50,527 bases of DNA from Lentisphaeria bacterium (GTDB taxonomy: Bacteria > Verrucomicrobiota > Lentisphaeria > Victivallales > Victivallaceae): contig JAFWBQ010000111.1 in assembly GCA_017507125.1 (NCBI GenBank), positions 1 to 50,527 of the forward strand. Reading direction: 5' to 3'. Made by a program: the position numbers and the translations under genes. Shown here in pieces: positions 1 to 6,771 of the stretch. Within the stretch, counting starts at the first letter, position 1, and each line of letters starts with the position of its first letter. Below the pieces are notes generated by a model. The model was given only the letters and a program-made list of their open reading frames with translations. It had not been told where the DNA came from and ran no database searches.

Positions 1-72
1 AACTCAAAAATGAAAAGCGTTACTGAAAAAGGTTTTCCGGCTTCGTTAAACTACGCCGTGACAAGGGGAAAA

Positions 73-208
73 GGGGAGTTCAGTTTTCGATTCTCGCAGC
101 TAGTTACAGCTGCGAGTTATTCCGAAGCCGACGTTTCGGCCTGCCCCAACTCCCTCAACCTTTTTTACCGACCTTTGTCGGGAACAGCGCTTTGGTTTTT
201 GACAAAGG
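73..208 (+). promoter_or_regulatory. Structured 5' leader of azlCD, riboswitch-like
   Basis: A closing stem pairs 74-80 (GGGAGTT) with 148-154 (AACTCCC), with a possible G-U extension. It encloses a perfect 9-bp hairpin (93-101 with 108-116, loop AGTTAC) and a 5-bp hairpin (122-126 with 135-139), giving a three-way junction. Downstream, CCTTTGTC (172-179) pairs with GACAAAGG (201-208) and buries the AAAGGAG ribosome binding site. The overlapping CCGAC/GTCGG hairpin (168-172 with 177-181) excludes that pairing. This is an aptamer plus switch layout for translational control. I do not match it to a named riboswitch class; the pairings are seen, the function is inferred. Confidence 0.55.
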
Positions 209-222
209 AGCAAACAGTGACC

Positions 223-936
223 ATGAAAAAGAAAAATTGGCAAAGAGCCTTCAAAGATACTTTGCCTGTGATGATGGGATATCTTGCCATGGGCGCCGCC
301 GCAGGTATCGTGCTGGCAGGAACTCTGCCCCGGCTGCCCGCAACGCCCCTCTGGGGAAGTGTCAGCAGTGCTCTGAGTATTTCGGGCGCTTTGCAGTTTC
401 TTATGGTCGGATGGATCAAAGAGGGGATCACCCTCACCGATGTGGTGCTGCTGACCGTGTTTCTCAATTTGCGCTACGCTATGTACGGTTTTTCCCTCAT
501 TGAACGCTTTGAAGGGATCCCCCGCTGGAAAAAGTGGTATCTCATCTGGACTCTCACCGATGAAACATACGCCCTTGAGTGCGCCGACAGACGCTCCGGG
601 AAAGAGGAGTCCGTGGACTACTGCATGAAAGTCGGCTTTCTGGATCACTGTTACTGGATCTCAGGCGTTACTCTGGGAACTCTGGCAGGGGGAGCGCTCC
701 CCTTTAACTGCAAGGGCATCGACTTTGCCATGACCGCCTTGTTTCTGGTGATCCTCACCGATCAGATGCGGGAAAAATTCAACCGGCTCCCTGCGGTGAC
801 GGGATTCGCCGCAGCGCTCCTTGCCCGCATCTTCTTCCCGGTGGATAAAATGCTCATCCCTGCCATGGGGGTGATGACCCTTGTCTTTCTGCTGGCGCGC
901 AGAAAATTTGAAGCGCAGAAGGAGAAAGAATCATGA
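223..936 (+). CDS. azlC: AzlC family branched-chain amino acid permease subunit
   Basis: Large subunit of an AzlCD-type inner-membrane exporter of branched-chain amino acids and analogues. The 237-residue length and several hydrophobic helices fit the family, as does the motif NLRYAMYGFSL near residue 85, which resembles the conserved NLRH-LYG stretch of AzlC. The frame is open upstream to about base 10, but that part overlaps the RNA leader and does not look like protein. The ribosome binding site AAAGGAG (204-210) places the start at GTG 217 or ATG 223; ATG is used here and GTG has the better spacing. The gene overlaps azlD by 4 bp (ATGA), so the two are translationally coupled. Expression is probably set by the structured leader upstream. 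The exact amino acid exported cannot be told from sequence. Confidence 0.9.
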   Translation: MKKKNWQRAFKDTLPVMMGYLAMGAAAGIVLAGTLPRLPATPLWGSVSSALSISGALQFLMVGWIKEGITLTDVVLLTVFLNLRYAMYGFSLIERFEGIPRWKKWYLIWTLTDETYALECADRRSGKEESVDYCMKVGFLDHCYWISGVTLGTLAGGALPFNCKGIDFAMTALFLVILTDQMREKFNRLPAVTGFAAALLARIFFPVDKMLIPAMGVMTLVFLLARRKFEAQKEKES

Positions 937-1268
937 CGAACTCAGAACTCCTCTACGCCTTTTTGATCGTGCTGCTGGCATCTGTGACCACCATCGGACT
1001 GCGGGCATTCCCTTTCATCGCTTTCGGCGGCAGAAAGGAAACGCCCCGGTTGATCCGCTATCTGGGGAGCGTTATCTCACCTGCCGCCATTGCCATGCTC
1101 TGCATCTACTGTCTCTTCTCACACTGGAAAAGTTATTTCTGTCTCCGGGGCGGTGCTGAGATCGCGGCGGGTGCCGTGGTGGTCGGTTTGCAGCTGTGGA
1201 AGAGGAATCCTTTGCTTTCAATTATTACCGGAACCGTTGTTTATATGGTACTTGTCCAGAACTTTTAG
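933..1268 (+). CDS. azlD: AzlD family branched-chain amino acid transport subunit
   Basis: Small membrane partner of AzlC. The 111 residues hold about four hydrophobic segments, the usual size and layout for AzlD. The early motif LRAFPFIAFGG matches the conserved R-x-x-P-F stretch of the family. The start ATG overlaps the azlC stop as ATGA, so the two subunits should be made in fixed proportion. The next gene, a flavodoxin-like reductase, begins 13 bp downstream with its own ribosome binding site and is probably on the same transcript, although a functional link with the exporter is not evident. Family assignment is firm; substrate is inferred from the family only. Confidence 0.88.
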   Translation: MTNSELLYAFLIVLLASVTTIGLRAFPFIAFGGRKETPRLIRYLGSVISPAAIAMLCIYCLFSHWKSYFCLRGGAEIAAGAVVVGLQLWKRNPLLSIITGTVVYMVLVQNF

Positions 1269-1281
1269 AGGAGAATTTGCA

Positions 1282-1902
1282 ATGAATGTTTTACTTGTCA
1301 ACGGAAGCCCCCACAAAGAGGGATGTACCTTTACTGCTCTTTCTGAGATCGCCTCAACTTTGAAGAGCGAAGGGGTGGAGTCCACTTTATTCTGGATCGG
1401 CAACGGCCCTGTTCAGGGATGTGCCGCCTGTTACAAATGCCGCAGCGGCCATGAGGGATGCGTCTTTCAGGATGAGATCTACACCTCTCTTATGGAAAAG
1501 ATCCGGGTGTGCGACGGTATCATCATCGGTTCACCTGTCTACTATGCAGGGCCTTCCGGTTCTCTGTGTGCACTGCTCGACCGCGTCTTCTTTTCCGGTG
1601 CTGCCGCTTTGAGCCGGAAACCCGGTGCCTGTATCGTCAATTGCCGCCGGGGCGGAGCCAGTGCCGCCTTTGACCGGCTGAACAAATATTTTTCACTGCT
1701 CCAGATGCCTGTCATTACAAGCCAGTACTGGAACTCCACCCACGGCACTGTTCCTGAGGAGACCCGGAAAGATCTTGAGGGAATGCAGACCATGCGCGTT
1801 TTGGCGCGGAACATGGCGCACTACCTCAAAAGCCGCGCCGCTGCCGGTTTGCCTTTCCCCGAAATGGAACCCCGCGCCTCCACCAACTTTATCAGAGATT
1901 GA
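1282..1902 (+). CDS. Flavodoxin-like NAD(P)H-dependent FMN reductase
   Basis: Predicted cytoplasmic flavoprotein of the flavodoxin-like fold, 206 residues. The N-terminal strand ends in the FMN phosphate-binding loop NGSPHKEGCT (residues 6-15). A cysteine-rich stretch follows (GCAACYKCRSGHEGC), typical of iron-sulfur flavoprotein and NADPH-dependent reductase relatives. Next comes GSPVYYAGPSG, a second FMN-contact loop. The start ATG has AGAGGAG about 7 bp upstream; an upstream extension of the same frame lies inside azlD and is not credible. Its 3' end overlaps the convergent sir2 gene by 11 bp. The electron acceptor is unknown; azoreductase, quinone reductase or a stress role are all possible. 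Confidence 0.82.
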   Translation: MNVLLVNGSPHKEGCTFTALSEIASTLKSEGVESTLFWIGNGPVQGCAACYKCRSGHEGCVFQDEIYTSLMEKIRVCDGIIIGSPVYYAGPSGSLCALLDRVFFSGAAALSRKPGACIVNCRRGGASAAFDRLNKYFSLLQMPVITSQYWNSTHGTVPEETRKDLEGMQTMRVLARNMAHYLKSRAAAGLPFPEMEPRASTNFIRD

Positions 1903-2641
1903 AATACTCTGAAAGAGCCTGACAGAATTCTGAAATGTCTTTGAAACAGAATGCCGCCTCTCTGTCAAAGGAGGTGGGCTGTTCGTTGACGATGACCACT
2001 CTGCCGCCGTGGTTCAAGGTGACTTCAGGGAGATTCGCCACCGGAGTCACAGTAAGACTGCTGCCCATGACAAGAAGTATCTCGGCTGCGGCGCACTCTC
2101 TGAAAGCTCTTTCAAGAGCCTCTTCAGGGAGCATTTCGCCGAAAAAGACCACGGCAGGCTTGATGACTCCGGAACAGCTTTTGCACAGAGGGACTTCTCC
2201 TTTGACGCCTTGAGGAAGAACTTCAGAAAGAGCGTATTTTGTTCCGCACTCAGTGCAGAAGTGTTCCCCCATGGTTCCGTGAAGCTCCACCACATCGGCA
2301 GCCCCTGCTTTGGAGTGGAGCGTGTCTATATTCTGGGTGAAGATCCCCTGACAGAGTCCTTTTTTCTGCATGGCGGCAAGGGTCTTGTGGGCTATGGATG
2401 GCTCTTTATCCAGCATGGGGAAGAGAAAATCCGCAGCATATCTGTAAAAGATCTCAGGACGTTTTCTGAAAAGCTCTATATCAAAAAGTTCCTCCCGCCG
2501 GACGCCGTAAAGAGGATCTCCTTTGGTGTAGAAACCATTTTTGCCTCTGAAGTCAGGGATCCCTGATAAAGTGGAAACACCGGCTCCGGTAAGGACGCAG
2601 ATACGTCCGGCTTGAGCGATGGCTTCAAAACATTGTTTCAT
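1892..2641 (-). CDS. cobB: Sir2 family NAD-dependent protein deacylase
   Basis: Removes acyl groups from lysine using NAD+, giving nicotinamide and O-acyl-ADP-ribose. All class hallmarks are present in 249 residues: NAD-binding GAGVS (19-23) and GIPDFRG (27-33), TQNID (102-106), catalytic His121 in ELHG, a zinc site of Cys129/132/153/156, and GSSLT (193-197). The start ATG follows AGGAGCAAAGGG. It begins only 12 bp after the sigma-54 activator stop and reads the same way, so it looks like the third gene of an AAA ATPase-activator-Sir2 operon. That context is unusual for CobB, which is normally a housekeeping deacetylase, and hints at control of a partner by lysine acylation or of NAD turnover. 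The link is inferred from position. Confidence 0.9.
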   Translation of the reverse strand: MKQCFEAIAQAGRICVLTGAGVSTLSGIPDFRGKNGFYTKGDPLYGVRREELFDIELFRKRPEIFYRYAADFLFPMLDKEPSIAHKTLAAMQKKGLCQGIFTQNIDTLHSKAGAADVVELHGTMGEHFCTECGTKYALSEVLPQGVKGEVPLCKSCSGVIKPAVVFFGEMLPEEALERAFRECAAAEILLVMGSSLTVTPVANLPEVTLNHGGRVVIVNEQPTSFDREAAFCFKDISEFCQALSEYFNL

Positions 2642-2653
2642 CCCTTTGCTCCT

Positions 2654-4132
2654 TCATTTTTCCAGATATTTTCTGACAGTGTTCCGGGCTGCTTTGAGAG
2701 CTTCTGCGGTTCTGGTCAGGTTGCGGTCGTATTTTTCGTAGACATTCCTGACGTGCCGTTTGGTGGCTTCTTCCAGCTCGTCGGGATACTCTCTTGAGCT
2801 TTCAGGAACAAAAAGCCCTGTTATTGTCTCTTTGTGCTCTTTGAGAAGTTTTTTGAAATCGTGTTCCTCAAGCACTATGGCACGTTCAAGAAGATTGCCC
2901 AGTTCACGGACGTTGCCGGGGAAGTCATACTCCATCAGGGCGCTGATCTGCTCCTGAGAGAGTCTGCGTCTGAGTTCCCGCAGCCAGATGCTGTTGGCAA
3001 TGGCGCCGATGTCCTCTTTGTGTTCCCGCAGTGCAGGAGCATGGATCTGCACCACATTGAGGCGGTGGAAGAGATCTTCTCTGAATTTGCCCTCCCGGAC
3101 CATGGCGGGAAGGTTTCTGTTGGTGGCGGTGATGAGCCGCACATCCACTGAGATCTCCTCCCGGTCACCGATGCGGGTGAAACGTCCTCCCTCAAGGACC
3201 CGGAGCAGAAGCCCCTGTGCCTCAAGGGGGAGTTCTCCGATTTCATCCAGAAACAAAGTGCCGCCGTCTGCCATTTCAAAGAGACCTCTTTTGAGTTCAT
3301 TGGCACCTGTGAAAGCGCCCTTTTCGTGTCCGAAGAAACGATCTTCAAGAAGACTCGGATTGACGCTGGCGCAGTTGAAGGCGATAAAAGGTTCATCCCG
3401 TCTGGGGGATTTTGAGTGGACAAGGAGGGCGATGGTTTCTTTACCTGTGCCGCTTTCGCCCAGAATCAGGACTCTTGCCCTCTCTTTGGGGGCAATCAGG
3501 TCGATCCGGGCGTGAAGAGCGGTGACAATGGCGCTTTTGCCCTGAATTTCCCGGTGTCCGAAACGCTTGCAGTGCTCCACCATGTTTTTTTCCGCCTCGC
3601 TCCAGCGGGATTCAGGATCGTTGCCGGCAAGGTGGCGGATCGCTTTTCCGTAGGCAGCTTCATCCTGATAATTGCGGTAATAGTAAGAGGCCGCCTCAAG
3701 AAGCTGTCGGTAGTGTTTGATCTCTGCGGGAACTTTTGCCTCAAGATCGATAAGGGGCAGCAAATCATCACAGGGAATCTTGAAACAGCTGCTGACCGCT
3801 TTGGTCAGATTTCCTCCCGGCAGCAGAAAGATGTCAAGATTTGACCGGATTTTTTCATTGATGTTTTCGGGGATCTCAAGGGAGCTTATCCAGCGGACTT
3901 TTGTTTTCTCTTTTTTCAAACGCTCAAGGGCTGACTCCAGCAGTTCCGGATTGCCGATGAGTCCCACACCGAGAATCACAATTTCGTCGTAATTTGATAT
4001 TTCTGCAAGATACTCCGGCAGTCTGCGGGTGCTGATGCCCATGATGTCTGCATCCTTGTAACGGCGCAAAGCAATGGCGGCAGCGCAGGCATAGTCCTCC
4101 CAGAACCATCCGGTGAGAATAAGGGTTTTCAT
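2654..4132 (-). CDS. Sigma-54-dependent transcriptional activator with unusual N-terminal domain
   Basis: Bacterial enhancer-binding protein that uses ATP to open sigma-54 RNA polymerase promoters. In the 492-residue form the AAA+ domain carries Walker A GESGTGKE (225-232), the sigma-54 contact loop GAFTGA (272-277), Walker B with LFLDE (about 293-297) and GNVREL (406-411). A Fis-type helix-turn-helix ends the protein (about 455-492). The first 180 residues are not a response-regulator receiver, GAF, PAS or ACT domain that I recognise. They start LILTGWFWEDYACAAA and later read DEIVILGVGL, reminiscent of the DHH phosphoesterase fold with its metal-binding Asp/His residues lost. A TTG codon at 4147 could add five residues; ATG 4132 is preferred. 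It lies between a double AAA ATPase and sir2 and probably controls the sigma-54 promoter upstream of that operon. Confidence 0.85.
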   Translation of the reverse strand: MKTLILTGWFWEDYACAAAIALRRYKDADIMGISTRRLPEYLAEISNYDEIVILGVGLIGNPELLESALERLKKEKTKVRWISSLEIPENINEKIRSNLDIFLLPGGNLTKAVSSCFKIPCDDLLPLIDLEAKVPAEIKHYRQLLEAASYYYRNYQDEAAYGKAIRHLAGNDPESRWSEAEKNMVEHCKRFGHREIQGKSAIVTALHARIDLIAPKERARVLILGESGTGKETIALLVHSKSPRRDEPFIAFNCASVNPSLLEDRFFGHEKGAFTGANELKRGLFEMADGGTLFLDEIGELPLEAQGLLLRVLEGGRFTRIGDREEISVDVRLITATNRNLPAMVREGKFREDLFHRLNVVQIHAPALREHKEDIGAIANSIWLRELRRRLSQEQISALMEYDFPGNVRELGNLLERAIVLEEHDFKKLLKEHKETITGLFVPESSREYPDELEEATKRHVRNVYEKYDRNLTRTAEALKAARNTVRKYLEK

Positions 4133-4180
4133 ATATCTGTCTTTCAAAAAATGACTGTTGACTGTTCAATATATAATCTA

Positions 4181-4211
4181 ATCCCGGATGCTTTTTTTTG
4201 CAAGCCGGGAT
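4181..4211. other. Intercistronic hairpin between the AAA ATPase and activator genes
   Basis: ATCCCGG (4181-4187) and CCGGGAT (4205-4211) form a perfect 7-bp inverted repeat in the 100-bp gap between the two genes, with a T-rich run in the loop on the plus strand. On the transcribed (minus) strand it is not followed by a U-run, so it is not a standard terminator. It could be a processing or stability element that makes the ATPase and the activator accumulate differently. Confidence 0.4.
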
Positions 4212-4232
4212 CAGATCATTTTTCAGAGGAAA

Positions 4233-6416
4233 TCAAAAACCGAATCTTCCGGCTGAAGTGCAAGGGGAAGTGGCAGGTTTTGCGGCACTTTCCTTTTCCA
4301 GAGACTCCAGACGCAGGGCGTTGGAGCTGCTGTCAAGGTAATAGAGCGCCTGACGCACGGTTCGGAAGTCCCCGGGAGCGAGATTGGGGATGGCGTTGAG
4401 CCTGCGGACTTCTGCGGGTGTAAGTGAACACTTGAACATACGCTCAAAGAAAATCTTTTTCCCTTCGTTGTCCAGATAATTGAAATCCAGCTTGAAGGTG
4501 AAACGGCGCATGATGGCGGGATCCAGGTTCCTGAAGAAGTTGGTGGCGCCGATCATGACTCCGTTGAAGTTTTCCATTCTGTGGAGCAGCTCGTTGACCT
4601 GAGTCACTTCCCAGCTGTGGCTTGAGCGTTCACGGTTCTGCACCATGCCGTCGATCTCATCCAGAAAAAGGATGGCATTTTCAGCTTCAGCTCTGGCAAA
4701 GGCGTTTTTGATATTCTGTTCAGTACCGCCCACATACATATTGAGCAGATCGCTTCCCATGCAGACGTGGATCTTTTTGTCCACTTCTTTAGCCAGAAAC
4801 TTGACGAACTCGGTTTTGCCCGTGCCCGGAGGACCTGAAAGCAGCAGATTCATTCTGGGGCGGTCAGGGGAGGCGGAGCCGGAGTCATTGATGAACTTCC
4901 GGACAGCTCCCACGATCATTTCAAGTTTGATATCGCCTTTGATATTGAGTCCGGCAAGAGAATAATCCCTGGCAGGGAGAAGTTTCTCATCGGCTTTGCA
5001 GTCGATATCCATGAGTTTGCAGTGGATGCCGATCAGCTTTCTGACCACTTCTTCCACCTCGTTTCCGGCAGGTGAGAAAAGAGCAAGGTTTTTGAGAGCC
5101 TGAGTGATGCCGCCTGCGCTGATGGGATAATCGTTGGCCAGACCTTCGAGAAGCTCATCGGTAAAATACTTTTTGAGTTTCATCCGGCTGACGTTGTTTT
5201 TCCAGATCGCCAGACGCTGAGCGGCATTGAGAGGCTCGAACTTGATGGAGTAATCAAAGCGGCGGCGGCTGGATTCATCAAGAGCATAAGCAGGACAGTT
5301 GGTGATCCAGATGACAGGCGTTTTCAGTGTGTCAAGGATCGCATTGAGCCGGCTCTTTTCATTGGGACCTGAATAGTTCTGGAAAGCTGAAAAATGGTTC
5401 CCCAGAAGCATTTCATCTGCTTCGTCCACAATGATGACGCTCTTTTCATTGACGATACTGTTGTCGCAGATCTGCAATGCGGCGAAGCGGAATTCAGGAG
5501 AACTGTCTGAACGGTTGTTCCGACCATAATCACTTGAGGATTGGGCGATATTGTAGCACTCAAGTTTCAGCTCTGCCGCCAGACTCCTGGCGAAGCTGGT
5601 TTTGCCGGTACCGGGAGCACCGTAAAGCAAAATATTTACAGGTTTTCCGGCGCGAAGCAGCTTTTTGAGCAGAGTACCGTGAGTCTGTGCCAGTTCCCCG
5701 TAGAAGTCCCAGGGAAGGGCCGCTTTCTTCATTTTTTGATAGTAACTGCTTGAAAGGGGATCCGTCTGGATCCCTGAGAAAAAATCTTCAAGGCGGTAGC
5801 GGAAATCCAGATCATCATCCACACAGTCATAGCGCCGGAGCCTTGAATTTTCAGAGACTGCATCGGCAACTTTTTCTTTGGGGCAATCCAGGCATTTGGC
5901 GATGAAATCAATGGCATCGTCTGCGTTGGAACGGCCGGAGACACAATATTCACAAAGAATATCGTGGCAGACACACCGGGCGATAAGAAGAATATTTTCT
6001 TCAAAGGTGTCAAGCTGCATCATCTTGACCAGTTCGGTCCATTTCTTTTCAGGCCGGAGCGCAGCAGGAGCTTGAGCAGCCACTGTTTTTCTGACGACGT
6101 GTTCAATGAATTCAAGGATTTTGGAACGGGCCAGATTCAAATTCCAGATATTCCGCAGAAATTCCTGGGGAGAGGTTTTGAAATCAAGCGCCTCATTGCG
6201 TCTGCGTCTGTATGAATTCTTGAATGTTCTCCGCTTGATGGGGGAGAAAAAATTGCGGAATTCCCACACAAGCTGAGCTTGAGTACAGGCATAGCCGATA
6301 ACGGAAAAAATATCCTCGTTGTCGATATCTTTGTTGTGATTTTTAAGAAAATTGACCAGAAATTCCATGGCGCGGAATTTCATCCAACAGTTGGTTTCTT
6401 CGCGATAGTGTTCCAT
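4233..6416 (-). CDS. Tandem AAA+ ATPase (two AAA domains), sigma-54-controlled
   Basis: A 727-residue protein with two complete AAA+ modules behind a novel 240-residue N-terminal region. AAA1 has Walker A GAPGTGKT (266-273), Walker B IIVDEAD (about 328-334) and an arginine-finger RRR (384-386). AAA2 has GPPGTGKT (528-535), LFLDEID (about 583-589) and RR (637-638). It also has a pore-loop-like MYVGG (560-564) as in the Cdc48/fidgetin type. This points to a hexameric unfoldase or remodelling machine without a protease domain. The N-terminal part is helical and basic (RRRR near residue 70) and unfamiliar. ATG 6416 is chosen because AAGAGGTG sits 7 bp upstream; a GTG nine bases further up is part of that site. 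It is first in an operon with a sigma-54 activator and Sir2, behind a consensus sigma-54 promoter. Substrate unknown. Confidence 0.8.
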   Translation of the reverse strand: MEHYREETNCWMKFRAMEFLVNFLKNHNKDIDNEDIFSVIGYACTQAQLVWEFRNFFSPIKRRTFKNSYRRRRNEALDFKTSPQEFLRNIWNLNLARSKILEFIEHVVRKTVAAQAPAALRPEKKWTELVKMMQLDTFEENILLIARCVCHDILCEYCVSGRSNADDAIDFIAKCLDCPKEKVADAVSENSRLRRYDCVDDDLDFRYRLEDFFSGIQTDPLSSSYYQKMKKAALPWDFYGELAQTHGTLLKKLLRAGKPVNILLYGAPGTGKTSFARSLAAELKLECYNIAQSSSDYGRNNRSDSSPEFRFAALQICDNSIVNEKSVIIVDEADEMLLGNHFSAFQNYSGPNEKSRLNAILDTLKTPVIWITNCPAYALDESSRRRFDYSIKFEPLNAAQRLAIWKNNVSRMKLKKYFTDELLEGLANDYPISAGGITQALKNLALFSPAGNEVEEVVRKLIGIHCKLMDIDCKADEKLLPARDYSLAGLNIKGDIKLEMIVGAVRKFINDSGSASPDRPRMNLLLSGPPGTGKTEFVKFLAKEVDKKIHVCMGSDLLNMYVGGTEQNIKNAFARAEAENAILFLDEIDGMVQNRERSSHSWEVTQVNELLHRMENFNGVMIGATNFFRNLDPAIMRRFTFKLDFNYLDNEGKKIFFERMFKCSLTPAEVRRLNAIPNLAPGDFRTVRQALYYLDSSSNALRLESLEKESAAKPATSPCTSAGRFGF

Positions 6417-6463
6417 AATTTTCACCTCTTTGCATTTATTATTTTATTGACGCCTTCTTTATA

Positions 6464-6479
6464 TGCAAAAAACGTGCCA
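6464..6479 (-). promoter_or_regulatory. Sigma-54 promoter of the AAA ATPase operon
   Basis: Read on the minus strand this is TGGCACG, four T, TTGCA, an exact match to the sigma-54 consensus TGGCACG-N4-TTGCA. The invariant GG is at 6478-6477 and the GC at 6466-6465. Transcription should begin near 6453, leaving a leader of about 37 nt before ATG 6416. The gene for a sigma-54 activator lies in the same operon, so autoregulation is the simplest reading. I found no second such site in the window. Confidence 0.85.
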
Positions 6480-6530
6480 ATCTGTTTTTGAGGTACAGTT
6501 TTGCGGAAAAATGTTTTCAGGTGGTGTGTA

Positions 6531-6559
6531 TTTGAATAGTGTGTTCAAAATTTGAATAG
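6531..6559 (-). promoter_or_regulatory. Candidate enhancer (UAS) for the sigma-54 promoter
   Basis: TTTGAATAG occurs at 6531-6539 and again at 6551-6559, exactly 20 bp apart and so on the same face of the helix. Between them TTCAAA (6544-6549) forms inverted repeats with both copies. The array lies about 53-81 bp upstream of the -24 element, the usual range for binding of a sigma-54 activator. The repeats are seen; binding by the operon's own activator is inferred. Confidence 0.5.
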
Positions 6560-6703
6560 CTGAAAAACAAAAACACCTCATCTTTCAATGAGTGTCACTT
6601 TTCCGTATTTCATCGTGCTTTTTCCTCCGGGGGGGCATAACAGCACTTTGACTGCGCGGCGCGGGACATTTCGGATTTTTTATCCGGAAAGTGAACTTGA
6701 ACC

Positions 6704-6732
6704 TTGTTTTTTTCTCCTTTGAGTGTTATATT
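6704..6732 (+). promoter_or_regulatory. Promoter of the GH28 gene
   Basis: TTGTTT (6704-6709), 17 bp, TATATT (6727-6732), with an extended TG at 6724-6725; start expected near 6739. It shares the 355-bp region 6417-6771 with the divergent sigma-54 promoter and its candidate enhancer. A small hairpin (CGGAT/ATCCG, around 6672-6686) is the only other structure I see there. Confidence 0.6.
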
Positions 6733-6771
6733 ACCGTGATACAGTAAAATCCACGATTTGAGAGGAACAAA

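Noticed and set aside
10..222. Upstream extension of the azlC reading frame
   Set aside because: The extra 71 codons run through paired RNA stems, lack family similarity, and a good ribosome binding site directly precedes 217/223.
100..648. Long open frames antisense to azlC, and similar antisense frames throughout (for example 7012-7953, 8409-9206, 12740-13510, 23972-25462, 37506-38240)
   Set aside because: All lie opposite well-identified genes, have low-complexity or incoherent translations and no family motifs.
4181..4211. Rho-independent terminator between the AAA ATPase and the activator
   Set aside because: The T-run lies in the loop, and no U-run follows the stem on the coding strand.
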